From Calditrichota bacterium (GTDB lineage Bacteria > Calditrichota > Calditrichia > Calditrichales > Calditrichaceae), in contig JAJRSN010000474.1 of NCBI GenBank assembly GCA_024278715.1, positions 1 through 9,457 of the forward strand: DNA of 9,457 nt. Reading direction: 5' to 3'. Below, one piece after another: positions 1 through 6,369 of the stretch. Positions within the stretch are counted from its first letter, which is position 1; the number at the start of each line of letters is the position of its first letter. A model generated the notes under the pieces. That model was not told where the DNA came from, made no database searches, and saw only the letters and a program-made list of their open reading frames with translations. The position numbers and the translations under genes are program-made.

Positions 1-1
1 G

Positions 2-592
2 TATCTGACTATTTACACCTTTTCCGAAGAAAACTGGCGCAGACCGAGCTGGGAAGTCGCTTCGCTCATGCAATTGCTGGTGACTACAATCAACCGCAAA
101 ATCAAACGATTGATGGAGCAAAACGTAAGAATTTTAACAATCGGACATCTGAATAAGCTGCCCGAATATGCCCAAAACGCCATGAAAAAAGCCATGGAAA
201 TGACTAAAGACAATACGGGTTTAACATTAAACGTTGCATTGAGCTACGGCGGAAGGCAGGAATTGGTCGATGCCTTCAAGAAGCTGGCTCGCGCAGTCAA
301 AGACAATGAACTCGATGTGAATGATATAAACGAATACGATGTTTCGCAACAACTTTTCACCGCCGGTCAACCCGATCCCGATTTAATCATTCGTACGGGC
401 GGAGAAAATCGTATCAGCAATTTTCTCCTTTGGCAAATCGCCTATGCCGAAATCTACTTCACGACCGACGCCTGGCCAGAATTCCGGAAACCGCAGTTCA
501 TTGAAGCTGTCTGGGATTATTTACACCGTGAACGCCGATTTGGCATGGTAAGCGAACAATTAAAGAAAGATATGATGCTGCAAAATATCTGA
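2..592 (+). CDS. uppS: Undecaprenyl diphosphate synthase (isoprenyl transferase), 5' end cut by window
   Basis: This is the C-terminal 196 residues of a cis-prenyltransferase, which condenses isopentenyl diphosphate onto farnesyl diphosphate to make the C55 lipid carrier for peptidoglycan and other wall polymers. Visible family motifs are YTFSEENWRRPSWEV near the left edge (the family's S-x-E-N-W-x-R-P-x-x-E-V), LNVALSYGGRQE in the middle, and PDLIIRTGGENRISNF followed by LLWQIAYAEIYF and WPEF near residues 126-161. The last block carries the Arg and Glu residues that bind diphosphate and Mg2+. About 55 N-terminal residues, including the catalytic Asp of the D-G-N-x-R-W motif, lie before the window. 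The frame is open from base 2, so the ATG at 68 is internal. The TGA stop shares one base with the ATG of the next gene, which suggests translational coupling. UppS is favoured over a longer-chain homologue on motifs alone. Confidence 0.95.
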   Translation, partial: YLTIYTFSEENWRRPSWEVASLMQLLVTTINRKIKRLMEQNVRILTIGHLNKLPEYAQNAMKKAMEMTKDNTGLTLNVALSYGGRQELVDAFKKLARAVKDNELDVNDINEYDVSQQLFTAGQPDPDLIIRTGGENRISNFLLWQIAYAEIYFTTDAWPEFRKPQFIEAVWDYLHRERRFGMVSEQLKKDMMLQNI

Positions 593-1005
593 TGGTACAA
601 TCACCTAAAAAACAATTAAAACATTATAGCGTTTCTTTTAAATTTTTCTTTTTAGCCTTCTGGAAAACGATTGTCGCCTGGATTTTCATGGTGACGTTTG
701 TTGTGGTAGCAATTCATCTAAATGTGGATAAATCGGTTATCGGCGGCGCCGTTGTCATCTTCGGAATTATTTCGCAGGCTTTCGTGGGATTATTAAACAT
801 CATCGGCTTAATTCCAGTAATCGGTCCCATTGCCGCAAAAGTTCTGGCGCTTCCTTTTTTCTGGCTGTTAAACGCCATGGGCTATTTCGTCTCTATTCTG
901 GCTATTAAGCGCGGATACACCTCGCAGGTTGTGAATTACCGCATCTTAACCGTTGTGCTTTTAATCGGAATTGTGATCGGATTTATTTTGGGTAAGCTGA
1001 TTTGA
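592..1005 (+). CDS. Uncharacterised four-helix membrane protein
   Basis: This 137-residue hydrophobic protein belongs to no family I recognise. It has a short basic N-terminus (MVQSPKKQLKHYSVSFK) and about four predicted membrane spans: residues 18-42, 47-67, 69-104 (possibly a hairpin with the glycine/proline-rich turn IGLIPVIGPIAAK) and 117-135. It ends just after the last helix with GKLI. There is no signal peptidase site, catalytic motif or cysteine. The ATG overlaps the uppS stop as TGATG and no good Shine-Dalgarno sequence precedes it, so translation probably depends on coupling to uppS. folC starts three bases after its stop. In many bacteria cdsA follows uppS, but this protein is too short and lacks the CdsA signature. 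The tight packing argues for a real gene; a role in envelope or lipid-carrier metabolism is only a guess from position. Confidence 0.85.
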   Translation: MVQSPKKQLKHYSVSFKFFFLAFWKTIVAWIFMVTFVVVAIHLNVDKSVIGGAVVIFGIISQAFVGLLNIIGLIPVIGPIAAKVLALPFFWLLNAMGYFVSILAIKRGYTSQVVNYRILTVVLLIGIVIGFILGKLI

Positions 1006-1008
1006 ATT

Positions 1009-1878
1009 ATGGATAACTACCGGCAAACCATTCGGGAAATTTACGGTCTTCAGGAATTCGCTATAAAATTGGGGCTGGAAAATATTGCCTATTTATGCGA
1101 AAAATCGGGCAATCCGCAAAAGAGCTACCCCACTATCCACATCGCAGGGACCAACGGCAAAGGTTCCACCGCCTTTTTTATTGCCTCCTTTTTACAGGCA
1201 CACGGTCTGAAAGTGGGTCTGTACACCAGTCCTCACCTTTGTGATTATCGCGAACGCATCCGGATCAATAATCAATTGATCGAAGCGGCATTCATTACCG
1301 ATTTCTGGGAAAAACACAAAGAGTTGATTTATGAACGAAAGGCAACCTTTTTCGATACAACCACGGCTCTCGGATTTTCCTATTTTGCGCGCAATAATGT
1401 TGATGTGGCGGTAATCGAAACCGGTCTTGGCGGACGACTGGATTCAACTAACATCATTCAACCCGAAATCGCGGTTCTCACCCCCGTGCATTTTGATCAT
1501 CAAAAGCAGCTTGGAAACACCCTCGATTTCATCGCGCGGGAAAAAGCTGGCATCATCAAGCCGGGAGCTCAAATTTACTGCGCCCCGCAACCCGCGGAAG
1601 TTCTGGAAGTCTTTTTGCGCCACATTAACCAAACAACCGCCTTCTTCTATCAGCCGGAAATAACCGAAATACAATTACACGAGCAGACCCTCGACCGGAT
1701 GCGTTTTTCCGTGCGCTTTAAAACTCAACCTAAAGAGGTTCGAAAATTTACCAGCAAACAGGTCGGTCATTTTCAGGTACGGAACATTGTTTTAGCCATG
1801 CTTGTTGCCCGGGCTTTTTTAGAAAAGAAAAATATTCGCTTTCGGTTTTCGGCGGCGCAAAAAATTTTACAGGAATAA
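1009..1878 (+). CDS. folC: Folylpolyglutamate synthase / dihydrofolate synthase, frame closed early by in-frame TAA
   Basis: FolC is a cytosolic Mur-ligase-family enzyme that adds glutamate to dihydropteroate and/or reduced folates using ATP. This open part (289 residues) holds the whole ATPase domain and the start of the C-terminal domain. It shows the P-loop GTNGKGST at 47-54, the TSPHL loop at 73-77, ETGLGGRLDSTNII at 137-150, HFDHQKQLG at 161-169 and REKAGIIKPG at 177-186, whose Lys179 is the expected carbamylated lysine. The interdomain motif GHFQVRN is at 253-259. The frame stops at TAA 1876-1878 after KILQE. FolC sequence then resumes in the same frame without loss (see 1879-2307), giving 432 codons in all, the usual length. 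On the sequence as given, the product would lack most of its C-terminal domain and should be inactive or badly impaired. The start ATG follows the previous stop by three bases with only a weak upstream GGGTAAG. Confidence 0.9.
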   Translation: MDNYRQTIREIYGLQEFAIKLGLENIAYLCEKSGNPQKSYPTIHIAGTNGKGSTAFFIASFLQAHGLKVGLYTSPHLCDYRERIRINNQLIEAAFITDFWEKHKELIYERKATFFDTTTALGFSYFARNNVDVAVIETGLGGRLDSTNIIQPEIAVLTPVHFDHQKQLGNTLDFIAREKAGIIKPGAQIYCAPQPAEVLEVFLRHINQTTAFFYQPEITEIQLHEQTLDRMRFSVRFKTQPKEVRKFTSKQVGHFQVRNIVLAMLVARAFLEKKNIRFRFSAAQKILQE

Positions 1879-2307
1879 ATTTGGCAGGGGCGGTTACAGA
1901 CGATTCGCTTAAAACCGCGAATTATCTTTGACGTAAGCCATAATATTTCCGGCATCCGCGAAACAATCGCCTACTTAAAACAAACGATACCGCAAAAACC
2001 GCTTCATCTTTTACTCGGTCTTTTGGATAGTAAAGACTATCAGAGCATAGTTTCTTATTTAAGCGGACAAAATTTACATCTCTGGGTTACCGAGCCGCAG
2101 GTGCCGAAAAAACTGCCGGCGGACGTTTTGGAGGAGGCTTTCAAAAAATATGGCAGAAAAGTCGAAAAAATTAGCGAACCTTTTGAGGCATTAAATCATA
2201 TAATAAAAAAAACAGAGCCATCTGAAACTTTATTGGTAATGGGGAGTCATTATTTAATCGGCGATCTTTTAAATCGATATAAAATCGAGTCAAACTTTGA
2301 AAAATAG
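1879..2307 (+). pseudogene. folC: C-terminal remainder of folC, separated by an in-frame stop
   Basis: This stretch translates in the same frame as the upstream folC ORF and supplies the missing C-terminal domain. It begins IWQGRLQTIRLKPRIIFDVSHN, which corresponds to the family's W-P-G-R-x-Q and D-x-x-H-N motifs. LLGLLDSKDY (the family's G-x-x-x-D-K-D region) and LLVMGSHYLIGDLL near the end follow, and TAG ends it. No ATG lies near its beginning; the first in-frame alternative start is a TTG at 2023 and would omit the essential D-x-x-H-N motif, so independent translation into a useful protein is unlikely. There are no other stops or frameshifts, so the lesion is a single codon. Possible origins are a recent nonsense mutation, an assembly or sequencing error, or a readthrough site. 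Two motif positions differ from the common consensus (Gln for Pro in W-P-G-R; Ile after His-Asn). Position and homology are secure; functional status is not. Confidence 0.85.
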
Positions 2308-2396
2308 CTCCGGAAACAAAATTTTAGTCAAAGACATTTGGGATAAGGAAGGCGTAACTTGTAATCGAAAAGGTAATAAATTCTCTGTTCCGGAGC
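2307..2396. repeat. 9-base inverted repeat enclosing 72 bases after folC
   Basis: GCTCCGGAA at 2307-2315 is the exact reverse complement of TTCCGGAGC at 2388-2396. The arms begin at the last base of the folC stop codon. A second imperfect hairpin, CTTTGAAAAAT (2295-2305) with ATTTTAGTCAAAG (2321-2333), overlaps the left arm but has no T-run after it, so it is not a standard terminator. The pair could be a chance match, an RNA structure at the end of the folC message, or the ends of a small decayed element. Confidence 0.3.
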
Positions 2397-2629
2397 CGAA
2401 TCCAAAGAGAAAGTATTTGATTTAACTACAGGCGGTCTAAAAACAATATGATTGGGAGGAAAAAATGGAAATTTCATTTGACATACGAGAATAATCCTTT
2501 TATATTGGGCTTTGCGTAGCTGTGTCTCGTAAAATCCGTTCACTCATACCCTGGTTGTCAAACACGTACTTTAAAAATTCCTGGTTGATATAAAAAATGA
2601 ACTAACAATAAACATAATGAGGTTAATCT
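2308..2629 (+). other. Non-coding interval between folC and rho (rho leader and promoter region)
   Basis: This 322-base stretch has no long ORF with coding character on the plus strand. A minus-strand frame across 2328-2543 has no recognisable product. It contains the right arm of an inverted repeat (2388-2396), a nine-codon mini-ORF with a strong Shine-Dalgarno sequence (2465-2494), a sigma-70-type promoter (2478-2506), an untranslated rho leader of about 115 bases, and the octamer CCTGGTTG twice (2550-2557 and 2580-2587). No tRNA, no clear terminator for the upstream operon and no riboswitch signature that I recognise are present. Confidence 0.6.
2478..2506 (+). promoter_or_regulatory. Predicted sigma-70-type promoter for rho
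   Basis: A perfect -35 hexamer TTGACA (2478-2483) is followed after exactly 17 bases by TATATT (2501-2506), five of six matches to TATAAT. Transcription would start near 2513, leaving a leader of about 117 bases before the rho ATG at 2630. This is the best promoter match in the window and sits directly ahead of rho. If the organism uses a Bacteroidota-type sigma factor, the match would mean less. Confidence 0.65.
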
Positions 2630-3880
2630 ATGTTAGATATTGAAGAATTAAAGAAAAAAAAGATTACGGAATTAAGCAAAATTGCTCAGGAGATGAACAT
2701 TAGCGGAATCTCAGGATTAAAAAAATCCGAGCTGATTTACCGCATTCTTGAAGAACAAACCGCTCAGGAAGGTTTAATTTTTTCCAAGGGCGTTTTGGAA
2801 ATTCTTCCCGATGGTTATGGTTTCTTACGTTCTCAGGATTACAGTTATCTCCCCGGACCGGATGATATTTATGTTTCTCCTTCGCAGATTAAACGCTTTG
2901 TGTTGCGCACGGGCGACACCATTACCGGTCAAATTCGTCCGCCGAAAGATAACGAACGCTTTTTTGCGCTTTTACGTGTGGAAGCGGTAAATGACGAAAG
3001 CCCCGACAAGGCAAGAGAACGTAACCTGTTCGAAAACCTGACTCCTCTCTATCCGATGGAACGCCTCAATCTGGAAACCACAACCAGAGACTATTCCACG
3101 CGAATAATGAATTTACTTACTCCGATCGGTAAGGGTCAGCGCGGGTTGATTGTGGCGCAACCGCGAACCGGTAAAACCATTCTTTTGCAAAAGATCGCCA
3201 ACGCCATTACCAAAAATCATCCCGAAGTCGTTTTAATGGTCTTACTGATCGACGAACGCCCAGAAGAGGTAACAGATATGGAACGTTCGGTTGACGCCGA
3301 GGTCATCAGTTCCACGTTTGACGAACCCGCCGAACGCCACGTGCAGGTTGCGGACATGGTTCTGGAAAAAGCAAAACGCCTGGTGGAATACAAACGAGAC
3401 GTGGTCATTCTTTTAGACAGCTTAACCCGTTTAGCCCGCGCTCACAACACCGTTGTTCCGCACAGCGGTAAAATTCTCTCCGGCGGTATCGACTCCAACG
3501 CTCTGCAAAAACCCAAACGCTTTTTCGGTTCCGCGCGTAATGTGGAAGAAGGCGGAAGTTTAACGATTATCGCCACGGCGCTGGTTGATACGGGTTCGCG
3601 AATGGACGAGGTTATTTTCGAGGAATTCAAAGGCACCGGCAACATGGAGCTGATGCTTGACCGTCGTCTGACCGACCGCCGTATCTTTCCTTCGATCGAT
3701 ATCAATCGTTCCGGTACGCGTAAGGAAGAATTGCTGCTTTCGAGAGAGGAATTGGCTCGTGTTTGGATTTTGCGCAAACTGCTTAACGAAATGAACCCGA
3801 TCGAAGCAATGGAATTCTTGCTGGATAAAATGGCGGAAACAAAAAACAACCGCGAATTTCTGCGGAATATGAATTCCTGA
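2630..3880 (+). CDS. rho: Transcription termination factor Rho
   Basis: Rho is a hexameric RNA-dependent ATPase/translocase that ends transcription of untranslated RNA. The 416 residues match the compact form of the family, without a long N-terminal insertion. In order they show a Rho N-terminal helical domain at 1-45 (LKKSELIYRILEEQ), an OB-fold RNA-binding domain at about 48-120 with the RNP1-like GYGFLR at 62-67, and the motor domain. That domain has the P-loop AQPRTGKT at 176-183, IDERPEEVTDMER at 207-219, Walker B VVILLDSLTR at 258-267, the Q-loop region SGGIDSNALQKPKRFFG at 284-300 and the arginine-finger region LMLDRRLTDRR at 341-351. The P-loop has Arg where E. coli Rho has Lys181. 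The start is the ATG preceded by GAGGT at 2619-2623 with a six-base gap. The gene has its own predicted promoter and leader, so it is probably a separate transcription unit and may be autoregulated. Confidence 0.98.
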   Translation: MLDIEELKKKKITELSKIAQEMNISGISGLKKSELIYRILEEQTAQEGLIFSKGVLEILPDGYGFLRSQDYSYLPGPDDIYVSPSQIKRFVLRTGDTITGQIRPPKDNERFFALLRVEAVNDESPDKARERNLFENLTPLYPMERLNLETTTRDYSTRIMNLLTPIGKGQRGLIVAQPRTGKTILLQKIANAITKNHPEVVLMVLLIDERPEEVTDMERSVDAEVISSTFDEPAERHVQVADMVLEKAKRLVEYKRDVVILLDSLTRLARAHNTVVPHSGKILSGGIDSNALQKPKRFFGSARNVEEGGSLTIIATALVDTGSRMDEVIFEEFKGTGNMELMLDRRLTDRRIFPSIDINRSGTRKEELLLSREELARVWILRKLLNEMNPIEAMEFLLDKMAETKNNREFLRNMNS

Positions 3881-3964
3881 GCAAACGGGAATAAAATTCT
3901 TTGCAATTCGTTTTAATATTATTTAAATTATATGATTTGAATATAATCACCAAGGAGGTCCATT
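3881..3964 (+). promoter_or_regulatory. AT-rich rho-rpmE spacer with possible promoter and strong Shine-Dalgarno sequence
   Basis: The 84-base gap is very AT-rich. It includes TATAAT at 3942-3947, but there is no good -35 hexamer 16-18 bases upstream, and a start point near 3954 would fall on the ribosome binding site. TTGCAA at 3901-3906 with TAAATT at 3924-3929 (17-base spacing) is an alternative weak pair. The full anti-16S match AAGGAGGT (3952-3959) lies six bases before the rpmE GTG and fixes that start. No terminator hairpin for rho is visible, so rpmE may be expressed both from rho and from a local promoter. Confidence 0.35.
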
Positions 3965-4165
3965 GTGAAAAAAGGTGTGCATCCTGAATATAAAGTCGGA
4001 ACCGTGACCTGTGCTTGTGGGAACACCTTTCAAGTTCGTTCGACTATCGGGGATCTGAAAGTTGAAATTTGTTCCAATTGTCATCCCTTTTTTACCGGAA
4101 AGCAAAAACTGGTTGACTCTGCGGGTCGTGTTGAAAAATTTATGCGAAAATACAATTTAAAATAA
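3965..4165 (+). CDS. rpmE: 50S ribosomal protein L31 (zinc-binding type)
   Basis: L31 bridges the 50S and 30S subunits. The 66-residue product starts MKKGVHPEY and has the zinc-type cysteine set: Cys16 and Cys18 in CACG, and Cys36 and Cys39 in CSNCHPFFTGKQ, the family's signature. It is therefore the C+ (RpmE) form rather than the zinc-independent YkgM/RpmE2 form, so it could act as a cellular zinc store. The length is normal. The start codon is GTG, supported by the full Shine-Dalgarno AAGGAGGT six bases (from GGAGG) upstream. The gene is followed by a strong intrinsic terminator, which suggests most transcripts stop here and that rpmE output is high relative to the genes after it. Confidence 0.97.
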   Translation: MKKGVHPEYKVGTVTCACGNTFQVRSTIGDLKVEICSNCHPFFTGKQKLVDSAGRVEKFMRKYNLK

Positions 4166-4190
4166 TTTTGTTTCAACACTTTTCCATTCT

Positions 4191-4235
4191 AAAACGGAAT
4201 GAAATGGGTCCCCATATCATTCCGTTTTTTTATTT
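4191..4235 (+). terminator. Strong intrinsic terminator after rpmE
   Basis: Bases 4191-4207 (AAAACGGAATGAAATGG) pair with 4212-4228 (CCATATCATTCCGTTTT), a 17-bp stem with one A/A mismatch and the loop GTCC. A seven-T run (4225-4231) and further Ts to 4235 follow the stem. The A-run on the left arm means a shorter hairpin could also work on the minus strand. It sits 25 bases after the rpmE stop and about 25 bases before the next start codon, so it may attenuate the genes downstream. Confidence 0.9.
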
Positions 4236-4259
4236 AAAAATCAAAAAATTGAGGAATTT

Positions 4260-5276
4260 ATGCCGGAAAATTTTAATGAAAAAATAATGCCCGTGGGCGG
4301 ACAGGCGGTCATCGAAGGCGTGATGATGCGTTCGCCAAAGCGCATCGCAACCGCAATCCGCAGAGCAAGCGGTAAAATAGAAGTCCGGATCGACGACTTT
4401 CAATCCCTGATTCAAAAGCGCAAAAATTTAAACATCCCCGTTCTAAGAGGCGCTATCACCTTAATCGAAATTATGATTCAGGGGATCAAAACTCTCCAAT
4501 GGTCGGCGGACAAAGCCATGGAAGACGCCCATGACCAAGAGCGCAAAAGGAATCCCCAAAAAGCTAAAAAGAAAAAGAAAAAATCGGGTATGTCCACCCT
4601 AAGTGCTGTTCTTTCTTTGACAATCGCTTTAGTAATCGGCATCGCTCTGTTCTTTGTTTTACCCCTCTATCTGACTACGGAGATATTCAATATCGAAAAG
4701 CAGGCGTTAACGTTTAATCTGTTCGCCGGTCTGATTCGAATCACTTTTTTCGTAGCCTATGTTTGGGGTATTTCATTTATGAAGGACGTAAAACGGCTTT
4801 TTGCATATCACGGCGCAGAGCATAAAACGGTTTTTGCTTTTGAAAACCGAATTGTTCTTTCGCCGGAAAACGTTAAAGCTTATTCCACTTTTCATCCACG
4901 GTGCGGAACCAGTTTTTTGGTCATCGTCATGATCATTAGTTTACTGTTCTTTGCGCTGGTTGATACGATTATCATTATTTTTACCGGACATATTTCTCTT
5001 TTAGTTCGGCTTACGGTACACTTGCCGTTGATTCCGGTGCTTGGCGGGATAAGTTACGAAGGTCTTAAGGCTTCGTCGAAGAATATGGACAATCCGTTTG
5101 TTAGACTGATGATTATGCCGGGATTGTGGTTACAGCGCATAACGACAAGCGAGCCCGACGCCGCGCAATTAGAGGTTGCCATTGTTGCGTTAAAGGCTGC
5201 CCTCGGCGAAGAATACGCCGGCGAATTGGCTGCCGAACCGGTGATTGAGTCCGAAGTCGTACCCGTCTCAGCTTAG
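4260..5276 (+). CDS. DUF1385 (YqhQ-like) multi-pass membrane protein
   Basis: This 338-residue protein is a member of the widely conserved DUF1385 family, whose biochemical function I do not know to be established. Family motifs visible are VGGQAVIEGVMMRSP at 12-26, LRGAITLIE at 62-70, YHGAEHKTVFAFE at 183-195, FHPRCGTSFL at 211-220, ISYEGLK at 264-270 and MPGLWLQ at 286-292. Hydrophobic spans lie at about 115-137, 152-172, 217-241 and 246-262. A lysine-rich stretch (KAKKKKKK, 101-108) precedes the first span and should be cytoplasmic, and a short acidic, Ala/Glu/Val-rich tail follows residue 295. The conserved His, Glu, Cys and Gly residues hint at catalysis or metal binding, but that is inference. 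The start ATG has GAGGA four bases upstream. The family often lies next to prfA, as here with an 11-base gap, so the two are probably co-translated. Confidence 0.93.
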   Translation: MPENFNEKIMPVGGQAVIEGVMMRSPKRIATAIRRASGKIEVRIDDFQSLIQKRKNLNIPVLRGAITLIEIMIQGIKTLQWSADKAMEDAHDQERKRNPQKAKKKKKKSGMSTLSAVLSLTIALVIGIALFFVLPLYLTTEIFNIEKQALTFNLFAGLIRITFFVAYVWGISFMKDVKRLFAYHGAEHKTVFAFENRIVLSPENVKAYSTFHPRCGTSFLVIVMIISLLFFALVDTIIIIFTGHISLLVRLTVHLPLIPVLGGISYEGLKASSKNMDNPFVRLMIMPGLWLQRITTSEPDAAQLEVAIVALKAALGEEYAGELAAEPVIESEVVPVSA

Positions 5277-5287
5277 GAGTTGGAGCC

Positions 5288-6367
5288 ATGAAAAATAAAA
5301 TCATTAAACTGAAAGAGCGATTGGAAGAGCTAAACCGACAACTTTCCGAGCCGGATATTTTTAACGATCAAAGAAAATACCGCGAACTTACCCGCGAACA
5401 CAGCGAAATCAGTAAAATTTTGGACGTCGGTATTCCCTATTTAAAAGCCCTTGAATCGTATGAAGAAAACAAAGCGATTCTGGAAGAAGATGTCGATCCC
5501 GATCTGGTTGCTCTTGCCCGCGAGGAAAATCAGGAATTAGAGAAAAAGATCGCGGAATATACCGAAAAACTAAAATTAATGTTAATCCCCAAGCATCCCG
5601 ATGATCATAAAAATGCGATCATGGAAATCCGCGCCGGTACCGGCGGAGACGAAGCCGCCATATTTGCCGGAGATTTGTACCGCATGTACACCCGCTTTTG
5701 CGAAGATCACGGTTTTAAAGTCGATTTGATGAGTTCCACGCCATCCGAGCGGGGCGGATTCAAAGAGATTATCTTTTTGATTGAAGGTCCCGAAGCTTAC
5801 GGCACTTTAAAATTTGAAAGCGGAGTGCATCGGGTACAGCGAGTTCCCGATACCGAAACGCAGGGACGCATTCACACTTCCGCTGCTTCGGTGGTTGTTT
5901 TGCCGGAAGCGGAAGACGTGGACATCGACATTGACCCCAATGATCTGCGCATCGACGTTTTTCGCTCTAGCGGTCCCGGAGGTCAAAGCGTGAATACAAC
6001 CGATTCGGCTGTTCGCATCACGCACGTCCCGACCGGAATTGTTGTAACCTGCCAGGATGAAAAATCGCAGCATAAAAACAAAGCCAAAGCCTTAAAAGTT
6101 TTACGTTCGCGTTTGTTGGATATGGCGCAGCAGGAACAGCGATCCGTCATTGACGCCCAGCGCAAATCGATGGTAGGAACGGGCGACAGAAGCGCCAAGA
6201 TTCGCACCTACAACTTCCCGCAGGGACGCGTAACCGATCACCGGATCGGTTTAACGCTGTATAAGCTGGATCGAATTATGGAAGGCGATCTCGACGAATT
6301 AATCGAAGCCCTGCAGCTTGCGGACAGAAATGAAAAGCTGCAATCCGAATTTACCTCTTCGGGTTAA
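5288..6367 (+). CDS. prfA: Peptide chain release factor 1
   Basis: RF1 recognises UAA and UAG in the ribosomal A site and triggers release of the finished protein. The 359 residues match the family length. After an N-terminal coiled-coil domain (about 1-100), residues 181-199 read HRVQRVPDTETQGRIHTSA. PDT at 187-189 fits the P-x-T anticodon-like tripeptide of RF1 rather than the SPF of RF2. The catalytic GGQ is at 231-233 in SSGPGGQSVNTTDSAVRITH, and its Gln is the normal PrmC methylation site. KIRTYNFPQGRVTDHRIG at 304-321 is also typical. The ATG is served by AGGAG overlapping the end of the DUF1385 gene, eight bases upstream; the closer GGAG at 5282-5285 is too near to be used. prmC, commonly the next gene, is absent here, and the next gene is convergent with only two bases between stop codons. 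Confidence 0.98.
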   Translation: MKNKIIKLKERLEELNRQLSEPDIFNDQRKYRELTREHSEISKILDVGIPYLKALESYEENKAILEEDVDPDLVALAREENQELEKKIAEYTEKLKLMLIPKHPDDHKNAIMEIRAGTGGDEAAIFAGDLYRMYTRFCEDHGFKVDLMSSTPSERGGFKEIIFLIEGPEAYGTLKFESGVHRVQRVPDTETQGRIHTSAASVVVLPEAEDVDIDIDPNDLRIDVFRSSGPGGQSVNTTDSAVRITHVPTGIVVTCQDEKSQHKNKAKALKVLRSRLLDMAQQEQRSVIDAQRKSMVGTGDRSAKIRTYNFPQGRVTDHRIGLTLYKLDRIMEGDLDELIEALQLADRNEKLQSEFTSSG

Positions 6368-6369
6368 AT

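Noticed and set aside
1858..1870. Slippery-looking A-run/T-run just before the folC stop as a programmed frameshift site
   Set aside because: The sequence after the stop is in the same frame as before it, so one frameshift cannot bypass the stop and restore the product.
2023..2307. Separate small gene starting at TTG 2023
   Set aside because: It is in frame with folC and continues FolC homology that begins earlier at 1879, so it is part of the broken folC, not a gene of its own.
2328..2543. 71-codon minus-strand ORF in the folC-rho gap
   Set aside because: No recognisable motifs, no clear ribosome site, and it overlaps the predicted rho promoter; treated as non-coding.
3442..3906. Long 154-codon minus-strand ORF opposite rho
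   Set aside because: It lies antisense to a highly conserved gene, is rich in Ser/Arg as expected from reverse reading of its codons, and matches no family.
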